64,000 nt of DNA from CAIYZT01 sp031385445 (lineage in GTDB: Bacteria > Pseudomonadota > Alphaproteobacteria > Rhodobacterales > Rhodobacteraceae): positions 17,458 to 81,457 of the forward strand of contig JANNBM010000023.1 in the NCBI GenBank assembly GCA_031385445.1, given 5' to 3'. Positions 9,012-16,894 of the stretch are shown piece by piece. Made by a program: the position numbers and the translations under genes. Numbering within the stretch: the stretch's first letter is position 1; every line of letters begins with the position of its first letter. A model generated the notes under the pieces. That model did not search any database. It was not told where the DNA came from and worked only from the letters and a program-made list of their open reading frames with translations.

Positions 9012-11092
9012 CGCGTCCAGAATCCCTGTTTCCCCTTTTTGCCGGCCTTGAAACCTTGCCCGGCATCGGCCCACGCACGGCCAAATCATTGGAAAATATC
9101 GGTATTTTTCGGCCGAAGGATCTGCTTTACCTTCTGCCGCATTCGGTGATCGACCGGGGGCGAAAGGCCTCCCTGCGCGATGCGGTACCGCCTTGTGTCT
9201 TGACTGTCGAGGTCGAGGTGGGCGCGCATTTTCCGCCGCTCAGCAAGGCAAAGCCCTACCGGATCAGCGTGCGCGATGCGCAGACTGAGTTCTTTTTGAT
9301 CTTTTTTCACGCACGCGGAGACTATTTGCAGGGCCTTTTTCCGACCGGCCAAAGGCGGTTGATTTCCGGTAAGGTGGAGTTTTTTGACGGTGTGGCGCAG
9401 ATGGCCCATCCCGATCACGTTTTGCGCCCCGAAGATGCGGCGGAGCTGCCGCGCTTTGAACCGGTTTATCCTTTGGGCGCCGGGATTACGCAGCGGCTGA
9501 TCGCGAAGGCAACAGCCGCGACGATGGGGCGGCTGCCCGCGATTGCCGAATGGATCGACCCACATCTTTTGACGCGCGAAGGTTGGCCGGAAATGCGCAC
9601 GGCGCTGGCGCTTTGCCATGCGCCGCAGGGGGCGAGCGATCTGGCGCCGACGACGCCCGCCCGGCAGCGTTTGGCCTATGATGAACTTTTTGCCTATCAG
9701 ATCACGCTGGCCCTGGCCCGCGATCGGTTGCGATCGGGCAAGGGCTTGCCAACGATCGGAACTGGAGCTTTGCGTGCCAAGGTGTTGCAATCGCTTCCAT
9801 TTACGCCAACGGGTGCGCAAATTCGGGCGCTTTCAGAGATCGAATCCGATCTGGAATCGCCCGCGCGGATGAACCGATTGCTTCAGGGTGATGTGGGGTC
9901 GGGTAAAACGCTGGTGGCGTTTTTGGCGCTGCTCGTCGCGGTTGAGGCGGGCGGGCAAGGGGTGATGATGGCGCCGACGGAGATTTTGGCCCGCCAACAT
10001 CACGAATCAATTGCCGGTTTTGCGGCAGCAGCCGGCGTTCGGGTGGAGCTGTTGACTGGCCGCGACAAGGGCCGGGAGCGGGCGGCGAAACTTGGTGATC
10101 TGGCGGGTGGAAAGATTGATATTCTGCTCGGCACCCATGCTGTTTTTCAAAAAGATGTCCATTTCAATGACTTGCGGCTCGCGGTTGTGGATGAGCAGCA
10201 CCGCTTTGGCGTGGCGCAGCGGATGGAGCTGGGCGCAAAGGGCGCGGCGGCGGATGTTTTGGTCATGACGGCCACACCGATCCCGCGCTCTTTGGCGCTG
10301 GCGAGTTACGGCGATATGGATATCTCCGAGCTGGACGAAAAGCCGCCAGGCCGAAAACCGATCAAGACCGCGCTGATTTCGGATGGCCGCATCGACGAGG
10401 TTTTCGCCCATCTGGCGCAGGCCGTGGCCGAGGGAAAGCAGGCCTATTGGGTGTGCCCGCTGGTCGAGGAATCCGAAGTTGTCGATCTGACCAGCGCCGA
10501 GACCCGATTCGCGAGCCTGCGTGCGCGGCTCGGCGATGCGGTGGGACTGGTTCATGGCCAGATGCCTGCTGCGGAAAAAGACGCGGTCATGGCGCGGTTT
10601 CAGCGCGGCGAGGTCAAGATTCTGGTGGCGACCACGGTGATCGAGGTGGGGGTGAACGTGCCGAAAGCGAGCATCATGGTCATTGAGGGGGCCGAGATTT
10701 TTGGCCTGTCGCAGTTGCATCAGCTTAGGGGCCGGGTGGGGAGGGGGGCCGAGGACTCGACCTGTCTGCTTTTGTATCAAGGCCCGCTTAGCGAAAGCGC
10801 GGCGCGCCGGCTGAAAGTAATCAGGGACACCGAAGACGGTTTTCGGATCTCGGAGGAGGATCTGGCCATTCGCGGGGCGGGGGATTTGATCGGCACGGCG
10901 CAATCGGGACTGCCGCGGTTTCGGGTGGCTGATCTGGAACGGCAGGCGGGGCTGATGGCCGTGGCACAGACCGACGCGCGCCGGCTTTTGGCCGACGATC
11001 CGACCCTGACTTCGCTGCGCGGCCAGGCGGTGCGGCATCTGCTTTGGCTGCTGGATCAGGACAAGGCGATGCAGCTTATCCGCGTGGGTTAG
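9008..11092 (+). CDS. recG: ATP-dependent DNA helicase RecG
   Basis: A 695-residue superfamily 2 helicase that reverses stalled replication forks and processes branched DNA. The N-terminal wedge/OB domain begins LPGIGPRTAKSLENIGI. Helicase motifs follow: GDVGSGKT (near 296-303), APTEILARQH, the DExH-type DEQHRFG, TATPIPRSLAL, then ATTVIEVGVNVP and QLRGRVGRG. I start at 9008, where the ATG overlaps the ligA stop; a longer frame from 8984 is inside ligA. Length fits the family (about 690). Confidence 0.96.
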   Translation: MTRPESLFPLFAGLETLPGIGPRTAKSLENIGIFRPKDLLYLLPHSVIDRGRKASLRDAVPPCVLTVEVEVGAHFPPLSKAKPYRISVRDAQTEFFLIFFHARGDYLQGLFPTGQRRLISGKVEFFDGVAQMAHPDHVLRPEDAAELPRFEPVYPLGAGITQRLIAKATAATMGRLPAIAEWIDPHLLTREGWPEMRTALALCHAPQGASDLAPTTPARQRLAYDELFAYQITLALARDRLRSGKGLPTIGTGALRAKVLQSLPFTPTGAQIRALSEIESDLESPARMNRLLQGDVGSGKTLVAFLALLVAVEAGGQGVMMAPTEILARQHHESIAGFAAAAGVRVELLTGRDKGRERAAKLGDLAGGKIDILLGTHAVFQKDVHFNDLRLAVVDEQHRFGVAQRMELGAKGAAADVLVMTATPIPRSLALASYGDMDISELDEKPPGRKPIKTALISDGRIDEVFAHLAQAVAEGKQAYWVCPLVEESEVVDLTSAETRFASLRARLGDAVGLVHGQMPAAEKDAVMARFQRGEVKILVATTVIEVGVNVPKASIMVIEGAEIFGLSQLHQLRGRVGRGAEDSTCLLLYQGPLSESAARRLKVIRDTEDGFRISEEDLAIRGAGDLIGTAQSGLPRFRVADLERQAGLMAVAQTDARRLLADDPTLTSLRGQAVRHLLWLLDQDKAMQLIRVG

Positions 11093-11108
11093 CGCTTTGT
11101 TCACAAAT

Positions 11109-11123
11109 GTTCTTAAAAAGTTC
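11109..11123 (+). promoter_or_regulatory. LexA (SOS) box 1, GTTC-N7-GTTC
   Basis: GTTC at 11109-11112 and again at 11120-11123 with exactly seven bases between them is the LexA box described for Rhodobacter and other alphaproteobacteria. A further GTTC at 11099-11102 lies six bases upstream. The site begins 17 bases after the recG stop and ends 55 bases before the ATG of the small membrane protein gene. Confidence 0.75.
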
Positions 11124-11146
11124 TTTACTTGAGGTTAAGAGTGTGA

Positions 11147-11161
11147 GAACAATTCAGGAAC
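11147..11161 (+). promoter_or_regulatory. LexA (SOS) box 2, GAAC-N7-GAAC
   Basis: GAAC at 11147-11150 and 11158-11161 are separated by seven bases. This is the same box read on the other strand, 23 bases downstream of box 1 and 17 bases before the ATG at 11179. Two boxes in opposite orientation within 53 bases suggest tight LexA repression of the gene that follows. Confidence 0.72.
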
Positions 11162-11178
11162 AAAAGCAGGAGCACGCC

Positions 11179-11301
11179 ATGATCGCCAAAGTCACCAAGG
11201 CCCTTTCGAAAACCGAATCCTATGTGATCGAAGACACGCTTGGCGTTATCACTTTGTTTTTCCTGCTTTATCTGGGGTTGTCCACCTCAGGCGCATTCTA
11301 G
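11179..11301 (+). CDS. Putative SOS-controlled small membrane protein (40 aa)
   Basis: A 40-residue protein preceded by AGGAG six bases before its ATG. The N-terminal 17 residues are polar with lysines at 4, 7 and 11; a single hydrophobic helix follows (about 21-36, including TLGVITLFFLLYLGL), ending STSGAF. The charge pattern predicts an inner-membrane protein with its N-terminus in the cytoplasm. Two LexA-type boxes stand just upstream and a Rho-independent terminator follows at 11393, so it looks like a complete single-gene SOS unit behind recG. I do not recognise a named family. SidA of Caulobacter, a 29-residue SOS-induced membrane peptide that blocks division, is a functional analogy only. 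Confidence 0.7.
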   Translation: MIAKVTKALSKTESYVIEDTLGVITLFFLLYLGLSTSGAF

Positions 11302-11392
11302 GTTCTGCCGCGGTCTTTTGTTCTGCCCGGCGCCGTTGTTTGGCGCAGTCAGGTTGTCCTCCTGCAGGGGTTTTTGAACAGACACGCCACTT

Positions 11393-11429
11393 CCGCCGCC
11401 ATCCCAAACCGGATGCGCGGCGGTTTTTT
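11393..11429 (+). terminator. Rho-independent terminator
   Basis: The arm CCGCCGC (11393-11399) pairs with GCGGCGG (11417-11423) and is followed by six T residues (11424-11429). It would end transcripts from the small SOS-box gene. Its T-tract touches the last bases of the convergent scaffold gene. Confidence 0.7.
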
Positions 11430-11862
11430 ATGGGGCGGCGCTGAGGGCTGCCAAGGCGGCATCGAGCGCGAGCAGGATGGAGCCGTGGCGGTTTTTGTAA
11501 TCGCGCGCCGCGCGCAAAACCTCATAGCCACCGAACGGCGGGGTGGGGGCAGGGCCGCCGCCGGTCAAAAACAAGGACAGCTGATCACGCGCGGTCTGGA
11601 TCTGCTCGCGGTTGCTGCCGATTGCGACCCGCCCAAGGATCGACGCAGAAGCCTGCCCCAGCGCGCAGGCCTTCACATCCTGCGCAAAGGCGGAAATATT
11701 CCCGCCGATCACCGAAACATCGGTTTCAATCGTCGAGCCGCACATCGGCGCGCGCAGTTTCGCGCTGCCCATCGGGGCACTCAGGCGGCCCAAATGTGGG
11801 ATCGAACCCGCAAGTTGCAGGATTTGCGCCGAATACAGCTTGACGAGATCGGTATCGCTCAT
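11428..11862 (-). CDS. NifU/IscU-like iron-sulfur cluster scaffold protein
   Basis: A 144-residue cytoplasmic protein of the NifU N-terminal/SufU-IscU fold. Recognisable points are LSAPMGSAKLRAPMCGSTIETDV, where a cysteine sits at the first ligand position, and VKACALGQASASIL, which carries the second. The third ligand cysteine is not evident: the C-terminal part has HGSILLALDAALAAL instead. I therefore call it a divergent scaffold-like protein. It is divergent from hisI and shares 58 bases of promoter region. Confidence 0.75.
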   Translation of the reverse strand: MSDTDLVKLYSAQILQLAGSIPHLGRLSAPMGSAKLRAPMCGSTIETDVSVIGGNISAFAQDVKACALGQASASILGRVAIGSNREQIQTARDQLSLFLTGGGPAPTPPFGGYEVLRAARDYKNRHGSILLALDAALAALSAAP

Positions 11863-11920
11863 GCTTACCCCTTTGCTTGACTATAGGCTTGCGGCCATCA
11901 GAGGAAAAGGAGGGGTTCGG

Positions 11921-12277
11921 ATGTTTGATCCATCAAATCTTTGCTACGATCCAAACGGCTTGATCCCGTGCATCGCGCAAGATCACGCCTCGGGCGAGGT
12001 TCTGATGATGGCGTGGATGAACCGCGCGGCGGTGCAGCAGACCATCGAAACCGGCAAAGTGACCTATTGGTCGCGGTCCCGGCAGAGTTTTTGGATCAAG
12101 GGCGAGCAGTCCGGTCACACCCAGCGCCTGATCGAATTGCGCAGCGATTGCGACAACGATTGTCTGCTGGCACTGGTCGAGCAGCACGGCCCCGCCTGCC
12201 ACACCAACCGGCCAAGTTGTTTTTACACAAAAATTGCCCCTGGTGACGTGGTGATCCTGACGGAACCCAGCCTTTAA
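11921..12277 (+). CDS. hisI: Phosphoribosyl-AMP cyclohydrolase
   Basis: A 118-residue enzyme that opens the adenine ring of PR-AMP in the third step of histidine synthesis. Motifs: DHASGEVLMMAWMN, TYWSRSRQSFWIKGE, and the metal-site region LRSDCDNDCLL followed by GPACHTNRPSCFY. It is monofunctional, without the HisE domain. GAGGAAAAGGAGGGG gives a strong ribosome site before ATG 11921. A longer frame from 11612 runs through the divergent scaffold gene and is rejected. Its stop overlaps the stop of the convergent 59-residue gene. Confidence 0.95.
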   Translation: MFDPSNLCYDPNGLIPCIAQDHASGEVLMMAWMNRAAVQQTIETGKVTYWSRSRQSFWIKGEQSGHTQRLIELRSDCDNDCLLALVEQHGPACHTNRPSCFYTKIAPGDVVILTEPSL

Positions 12278-12453
12278 CTGATCCGAATTTCAGTCACGCG
12301 CTGCATCGGCCAGCCCGGTCGGCAATCAACGGCGTCCATCGGCGCCGTCGTGGGCCCATTCAGGCGCAAGAGCAGCTCTGCCTCACGGACGCGCAGCAGG
12401 CGCAATTTCTGGCGGATGTCGGCGAGTTCGGATCTTGGGGAAAGGATGGGCAT
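12274..12453 (-). CDS. Small hypothetical protein, 59 aa
   Basis: An ORF starting MPILSPRSELADIRQKLRL with AGGAG seven bases before its ATG. Residues 8-31 form a charged amphipathic helix, possibly a coiled coil (ELADIRQKLRLLRVREAELL), and the C-terminus contains DCRPGWPMQRV. No membrane segment or signal peptide. The stop overlaps the hisI stop by four bases. The good ribosome site, sensible start and helical pattern make it a likely real gene. Function unknown. Confidence 0.65.
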   Translation of the reverse strand: MPILSPRSELADIRQKLRLLRVREAELLLRLNGPTTAPMDAVDCRPGWPMQRVTEIRIS

Positions 12454-12624
12454 CTGGACACTCCTGATCTGTAAATCCAGACTGCGGCGAAAGGGGTTAA
12501 CAACCTGCAAATGCCGTGAAATTTTTCGCCCGCACGGGGCGCGCGAATTCTGCATAGGGCCGTTGCCCCCTGCCGGGGTTTGTGGCAAGAGGTTTGGGGA
12601 TGAAACTGGACCAATGAGTTTAGC

Positions 12625-13272
12625 ATGACCGATTTTGCTGCACGCCGCGTCATGATGGTCGACACGCAAGTGCGCCCATCCGACGTGACCAAGTTTCCCA
12701 TCATTTCCGCCATGCTGGCTGTGCCGCGCGAGGACTATGTTCCGGACGCAAAGCGCGAGGCGGCCTATATGGGCGGCAATGTGGAACTTGTCCCCGGCCG
12801 CGTGATGGTCGAAGCGCGCACGCTTGCCAAGATGCTGGAATCTTTGGACATTCTGCCGACAGACCGGGTTTTGGATCTTGGCTGCGGCTATGGCTATGCG
12901 ACCGCTGTGATCGCCGATCTCGCGGCTTTTGTGGTTGGCGTTGAAAGCAATGCCGGGTGCGTCACGATCGCGCAGCGCCGGGCGGCGGACCGCCAGATCA
13001 AGCGCGCCGAAATCCGTTGTCAGCCTTTGACGGCTGTGAACCCAGAAATGTTTGACGCCATCCTGATCGAAGGCGGCGTGGAGGAAATCGGCGAGGCGGT
13101 GCTGTCGCAGCTTGCCGAAGGCGGCCGCATCGCTGCGATTTTCATGCAGGGCGCTTTGGGTACGGTCAAGATTGGTGTCAAACACGCCGGACAGGTTTCC
13201 TGGCGCTTTGCGTTCAACGCTTCGGCACCGGTTTTGCCGGAATTTTCCGCGGTGCGGGGCTTTACGCTTTAG
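12625..13272 (+). CDS. Protein-L-isoaspartate O-methyltransferase-family protein
   Basis: A 215-residue SAM-dependent methyltransferase of the PCMT family. The N-terminal region MVDTQVRPSDVT and VPREDYVP is typical of this divergent branch, and motif I is VLDLGCGYGYATAV (about 81-94) with acidic VGVES at the end of strand 2. True repair methyltransferases have a Thr-Ser-rich substrate loop that I cannot see here, so the substrate is uncertain. It is followed after 45 bases by a TolC-type gene on the same strand. The 171-base gap upstream holds the divergent promoters. Confidence 0.82.
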   Translation: MTDFAARRVMMVDTQVRPSDVTKFPIISAMLAVPREDYVPDAKREAAYMGGNVELVPGRVMVEARTLAKMLESLDILPTDRVLDLGCGYGYATAVIADLAAFVVGVESNAGCVTIAQRRAADRQIKRAEIRCQPLTAVNPEMFDAILIEGGVEEIGEAVLSQLAEGGRIAAIFMQGALGTVKIGVKHAGQVSWRFAFNASAPVLPEFSAVRGFTL

Positions 13273-13317
13273 AAATCGAACATACCTCTAAGTGGATGTT
13301 TTGGAAGGATCTATGAG

Positions 13318-14721
13318 ATGCGGCGTTTGATTCAGATGGTTTTGGCGAGTGGTCTGTCCTTTGGGCTGGCAAGCGCGGTTTCGGCAGAGACGTTGGCCGA
13401 TGCGCTGATCTCGGCCTATAAGGAATCGAACCTGCTGGATCAGAATCAGGCCGTTCTGCGCGCCGCAGATGAAGGCGTGGCGCAGGCCGTGGGCGCGCTT
13501 CGGCCGGTGATTGAATACACCGCCCAGGCGAATTTGCGCCGTTCCAAATCGGATTCCTTTTTGACCCCGGGGCAGATTTCCGGCGACGTCGCGCAGACGC
13601 AGTCGTTCCAACTTTCGGCGTCCTTGTCGATTTACGACTGGGGGCGCGGTAAAATTGGCGTCGATCTGGCGCGCGAAAGCGTTTTGGCAACGCGGCAAGC
13701 CCTGAGTTCGGTTGAACAGAACGTGCTTTTGGATGCGGTCAGTGCCTATGTTGATGTTCGGTTGCAAAGTGAAACTCTGGCGTTGCGGCAATCCAATACG
13801 CGATTGATCACGCAGGAATTGCGCGCCGCAAATGACCGTTTCGAAGTTGGAGAGGCGACGAGAACCGACGTTGCATTGGCGCAAGCGCGCCTCGCCGCCG
13901 CCCAAGCCGGGGAACAAGGCGCCCAAGGCGCTTTTGATCTTGCCCGGGAGCGTTTCAAGGCGACCGTTGGCCATTATCCCGGCAAGCTCGCCGGTTTGCC
14001 CAAAGCGCCGCAACTTCCCAAGACCATCGATGACGCGCGCGCCATTGCGCTGCGCTCTCACCCGTCGATCCTGCAGCTTCAACATCAGGTGAAAATTGCC
14101 GACCTGCAAATCGAGCTTTCAAAGGCCAATTTTCAACCGGTGATTTCGGGAAGCGCCGCTTTGACCGAAAACTGGAGCCAAGGCGAAGAAACACCGTTTA
14201 ACCCGGATACCGAATCCCTTGGCGTTCAGATGTCCCAAACGATCTATGCGGGCGGCCAAAAGGCGAGCATTCTGCGCGAGGCGATTGCAAATCAGGAAAA
14301 CGCCCGCGCCGGTTTGCACCAGACCGGGGTGGTGATTTCTGAAAACGTGGGCCGGGCGTGGTCGAATATTTCTGTCTCGTCCGCCAATATTCAATCTGGC
14401 GAACAGCAGGTGCGCGCGGCGCAGGCCGCCTTTGACGGCGTCAAGGAAGAGGCGGACTTGGGCGCGCGGACGACTTTGGATGTGCTTGATGCCGAACAAG
14501 ACCTGCTGGACGCGCGATTTGCGCGGCTGCAGGCCGAGGCGAATCTGTACATCGGGGTGTATCAGCTGCTTTCGACGATGGGACTTTTGACCGTCGATCA
14601 TTTGAACCTCGGCATCGTGACCTATGATGTCGACAGCTATTATGACGCGGTCAAGAATGCGCCCGCCCATTCCGCCCAGGGGGCTGCGTTGGACCGGATC
14701 CTTGGATCAATCGGAAATTGA
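13318..14721 (+). CDS. tolC: TolC-family outer-membrane channel protein
   Basis: A 467-residue protein with an N-terminal signal peptide (MRRLIQMVLASGLSFGLASAVSA, cleaved near residue 23). Two long helical repeats follow with TolC signatures: SIYDWGRGKIGVDLARESVLATRQAL in the first half, IYAGGQKASILREAI and the heptad-rich region ending TLDVLDAEQDLLDARFA in the second. It forms the outer-membrane exit duct of type I secretion or RND pumps; the inner-membrane partner is not in the window. A PCMT-like gene lies directly upstream. Confidence 0.93.
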   Translation: MRRLIQMVLASGLSFGLASAVSAETLADALISAYKESNLLDQNQAVLRAADEGVAQAVGALRPVIEYTAQANLRRSKSDSFLTPGQISGDVAQTQSFQLSASLSIYDWGRGKIGVDLARESVLATRQALSSVEQNVLLDAVSAYVDVRLQSETLALRQSNTRLITQELRAANDRFEVGEATRTDVALAQARLAAAQAGEQGAQGAFDLARERFKATVGHYPGKLAGLPKAPQLPKTIDDARAIALRSHPSILQLQHQVKIADLQIELSKANFQPVISGSAALTENWSQGEETPFNPDTESLGVQMSQTIYAGGQKASILREAIANQENARAGLHQTGVVISENVGRAWSNISVSSANIQSGEQQVRAAQAAFDGVKEEADLGARTTLDVLDAEQDLLDARFARLQAEANLYIGVYQLLSTMGLLTVDHLNLGIVTYDVDSYYDAVKNAPAHSAQGAALDRILGSIGN

Positions 14722-14837
14722 GCAAATCTTAACCTTTAGCAGACATTTTCTTGTCTGACGGCGCGTGTCGGATTACAGTGGTTCAAGGCCGACGAACTGG
14801 CCACAGCAATCATGCCAAGAAGTCGTACAGGACAACC

Positions 14838-15662
14838 ATGTCGGAACCGATGAGTGCAGGGGAGATTGAGGACGTACTGTCTTCGATCCGTAGGTTGGTC
14901 TCAGAAGAATTGCGCCCGATGACGCGGGCTGCGCGAGCTGTACCGGAAGCCAAATTGATCCTTACACCGTCGCTGCGCGTCGTCGCCGATGCGCCGGTTC
15001 CGGCCAAAACTGCCGGAGAGGTTGTTGGCCGTCTTGCCGAAGGGCTTGATGATGCTGTGCAATTCGAAGGTGAGGTCGGCGATGCCGGCCCGCTGTCCGA
15101 AGCTGCGCCGATGGCCTGGGATGTGACCGAAGACGAAGGGGACGACGCGCCGCAGACGGCCAAGTTTGAATCCTTTGTGTTCATGCACAAAAGCCTGGCC
15201 GAAAACGAAGCCTCGGCAGCGGTGGACGAGGGCGAGGGCGCCTCGCACGTTGCCGATCCTGTGGCGATTCATGGTGAGGTTTTGGACCCGGATAAGCCAG
15301 CCATGGAGCAGACTGATCCATGGGCGCAGGCGGGATCTGCCGACGAAGAACTGTCCGATCATGTGCATGATCCTGACGACGAATTGATGGATACGGCGGC
15401 GGATGCAATCTGGCTTGATCAGGCCGAAGCGGAGGTTATGGCGGCGCTGTCCGGGCAAACAGGCGCTGATGGCGCCGCGTTGAAGGATGACGATTCGGAA
15501 CCCGGCGACCTGCGCTTTGACGAATCTGTGCTGCGAGAGATCGTGCGCGATCTGATCAAAGAAGAACTGCAAGGCGCTTTGGGCGAAAGGATCACCCGAA
15601 ACGTGCGCAAGCTGGTTCGGGTCGAAGTGGCGCGCGCGCTGTCGCTGCATGACTTTGAGTGA
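14838..15662 (+). CDS. PopZ-like polar organising protein
   Basis: A 274-residue protein with three zones. Residues ~5-24 (SAGEIEDVLSSIRRLVSEEL) resemble the PopZ N-terminal partner-binding helix (EEILASIRRIIS). A long acidic, Ala- and Asp-rich, probably disordered middle spans about 50-220. The C-terminal ~55 residues (VLREIVRDLIKEEL, then GERITRNVRKLVRVEVARAL) resemble the DUF2497 oligomerisation helices. PopZ builds condensates at the cell pole and anchors the chromosome origin in Caulobacter. The middle is more acidic and the tail more divergent than in Caulobacter, so the role is inferred. An upstream in-frame ATG at 14751 is less likely. Confidence 0.75.
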   Translation: MSEPMSAGEIEDVLSSIRRLVSEELRPMTRAARAVPEAKLILTPSLRVVADAPVPAKTAGEVVGRLAEGLDDAVQFEGEVGDAGPLSEAAPMAWDVTEDEGDDAPQTAKFESFVFMHKSLAENEASAAVDEGEGASHVADPVAIHGEVLDPDKPAMEQTDPWAQAGSADEELSDHVHDPDDELMDTAADAIWLDQAEAEVMAALSGQTGADGAALKDDDSEPGDLRFDESVLREIVRDLIKEELQGALGERITRNVRKLVRVEVARALSLHDFE

Positions 15663-15709
15663 GGCCAGCAGGCCCCAGACCGCGCTGAACTAACCTGACC
15701 CGTGCAATG

Positions 15710-15732
15710 AAAACGCGCCCCGGTGGGGCGCG
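15710..15732 (-). terminator. Rho-independent terminator of the DUF6280-like gene
   Basis: CGCGCCCC (15714-15721) and GGGGCGCG (15725-15732) form an eight-base-pair stem. Read on the minus strand it is followed by TTTT (bases 15713-15710). It lies 26 bases beyond the stop of the minus-strand gene and may also stop the convergent popZ-like transcript. Confidence 0.7.
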
Positions 15733-15757
15733 CATTGGTTGACAAATTGCCGCAATC

Positions 15758-16084
15758 TCAGGCGGCTTCGGCTTGTTCCTGCTCAAGCGCGTGCCGACGT
15801 TCGGACTCTTCACGGCTAAGCGCAACAGAGGTCCGCACGCCTTTTGAGACGAATTCCATCAGACCCTTGACCACGCGCTCGTTCGGATCGATCCCGGCGC
15901 AAGACAGCACTTCGCGGCCATCGCGCGAGCGCGACCAGCGGGCAATCTGCTCTGGTCCGTTGCCATATTTCTTGTCATCGGCAATCGCATCGTCGAGGGC
16001 AGCCAGAACAACCGCAGCAAAAAGTTTGCGCGCGCGCTGACCTTGTTCGAAGTTAAATGCGGTGCTGTCAACGGAGTCGAGCAT
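15758..16084 (-). CDS. Conserved hypothetical protein, DUF6280-like
   Basis: A 108-residue soluble, charged protein. It starts MLDSVDSTAFNFEQGQRA and continues with a helix (KLFAAVVLAALDDAIAD), the highly regular YGNGPEQIARWSRSRDGREVL and a C-terminal Glu/Gln/Ala-rich tail. I recognise it as a small Rhodobacterales-specific family (DUF6280, from memory). AGAGGATC precedes the chosen start; a longer frame to 16276 has no family support. Divergent from efp. No catalytic motif is visible. Confidence 0.8.
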   Translation of the reverse strand: MLDSVDSTAFNFEQGQRARKLFAAVVLAALDDAIADDKKYGNGPEQIARWSRSRDGREVLSCAGIDPNERVVKGLMEFVSKGVRTSVALSREESERRHALEQEQAEAA

Positions 16085-16296
16085 ATGATCCTCTGATCTT
16101 GGTATTGCCTTCTGGGCGTTCTGTGCTTCTACCGTCTGAATGCTGATTCGGGGAAGCATTATTGACATGGCTGCCATGCAATCGGTGCATATCTGCCGTC
16201 GGCCCGTTACATCATTTAGTTGGCTTGTTCGCGAAGCACTGACAAGATATAGGGGCGTCGAGAGAAAAAGCAACATTTTGTCAAGGTTTTGTCACA

Positions 16297-16860
16297 ATGC
16301 CAAAGATCAACGCCAATACCATCCGCCCCGGAACGATCATCGACCATGATGGTGGTTTGTGGGCCTCGGTGAAGGTTAACCATGTCAAACCGGGCAAAGG
16401 CGGGGCTTTCGCTCAGGTTGAATTGAAAAATCTGCGGGACGGGCGCAAGTTGAATGAGCGGTTCCGGTCCGAAGACAAGGTCGAAGAGGTGACGTTGGAG
16501 AACAAGGACCAGCAGTTTTTGTACGAAAACGATGGCCGTTTGGTGTTTATGGATGCCGAAAGCTATGAGCAGGTCGAAATTGACGCCGACCTTCTGGGCG
16601 ATCGCCGCCCGTTTTTACAGGACGGCATGACGGCGACGATGCTGTATTTCGGCGAAGAGGCACTGTCGGTGCGCATTCCGCAAAAGGTGACGTGCCGTGT
16701 GGCGGAAACCGAGCCTGTGATGAACGGTGCGACCGCGACAAAAACCAACAAGCCGGCCATTCTTGAAAACGGTGTGCGCGTGATGGTGCCGCCATTCATC
16801 GGTCAGGACGAGTTGATCATCGTGAACACCGAGACGATGGAATACACCGAACGCGCCTGA
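16297..16860 (+). CDS. efp: Translation elongation factor P
   Basis: A 187-residue three-domain protein that relieves ribosome stalling at polyproline stretches. Domain I carries the modifiable loop VKPGKGGAFAQV with a lysine at its tip, as in EpmA-type EF-P. The conserved end NTETMEYTERA matches the family. Its 212-base upstream region is shared with the divergent DUF6280-like gene; the start ATG follows GTCACA without a strong purine site. No epmA or epmB lies nearby. Confidence 0.96.
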   Translation: MPKINANTIRPGTIIDHDGGLWASVKVNHVKPGKGGAFAQVELKNLRDGRKLNERFRSEDKVEEVTLENKDQQFLYENDGRLVFMDAESYEQVEIDADLLGDRRPFLQDGMTATMLYFGEEALSVRIPQKVTCRVAETEPVMNGATATKTNKPAILENGVRVMVPPFIGQDELIIVNTETMEYTERA

Positions 16861-16869
16861 CGGATTCAA

Positions 16870-16894
16870 CCCGGCGCGGATTTACTGCGCCGGG
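16870..16894. terminator. Inverted repeat between convergent efp and ygfZ
   Basis: CCCGGCGC (16870-16877) and GCGCCGGG (16887-16894) form a perfect eight-base stem with a nine-base loop that includes the ygfZ stop codon. T-tracts are weak on both strands, so it is a possible bidirectional terminator. Confidence 0.5.

Noticed and set aside
14722..14837. CtrA-like TTAACC before the popZ-like gene
   Set aside because: Only TTAACCTT is present with no second TTAA at seven bases, so the match is too weak to list.
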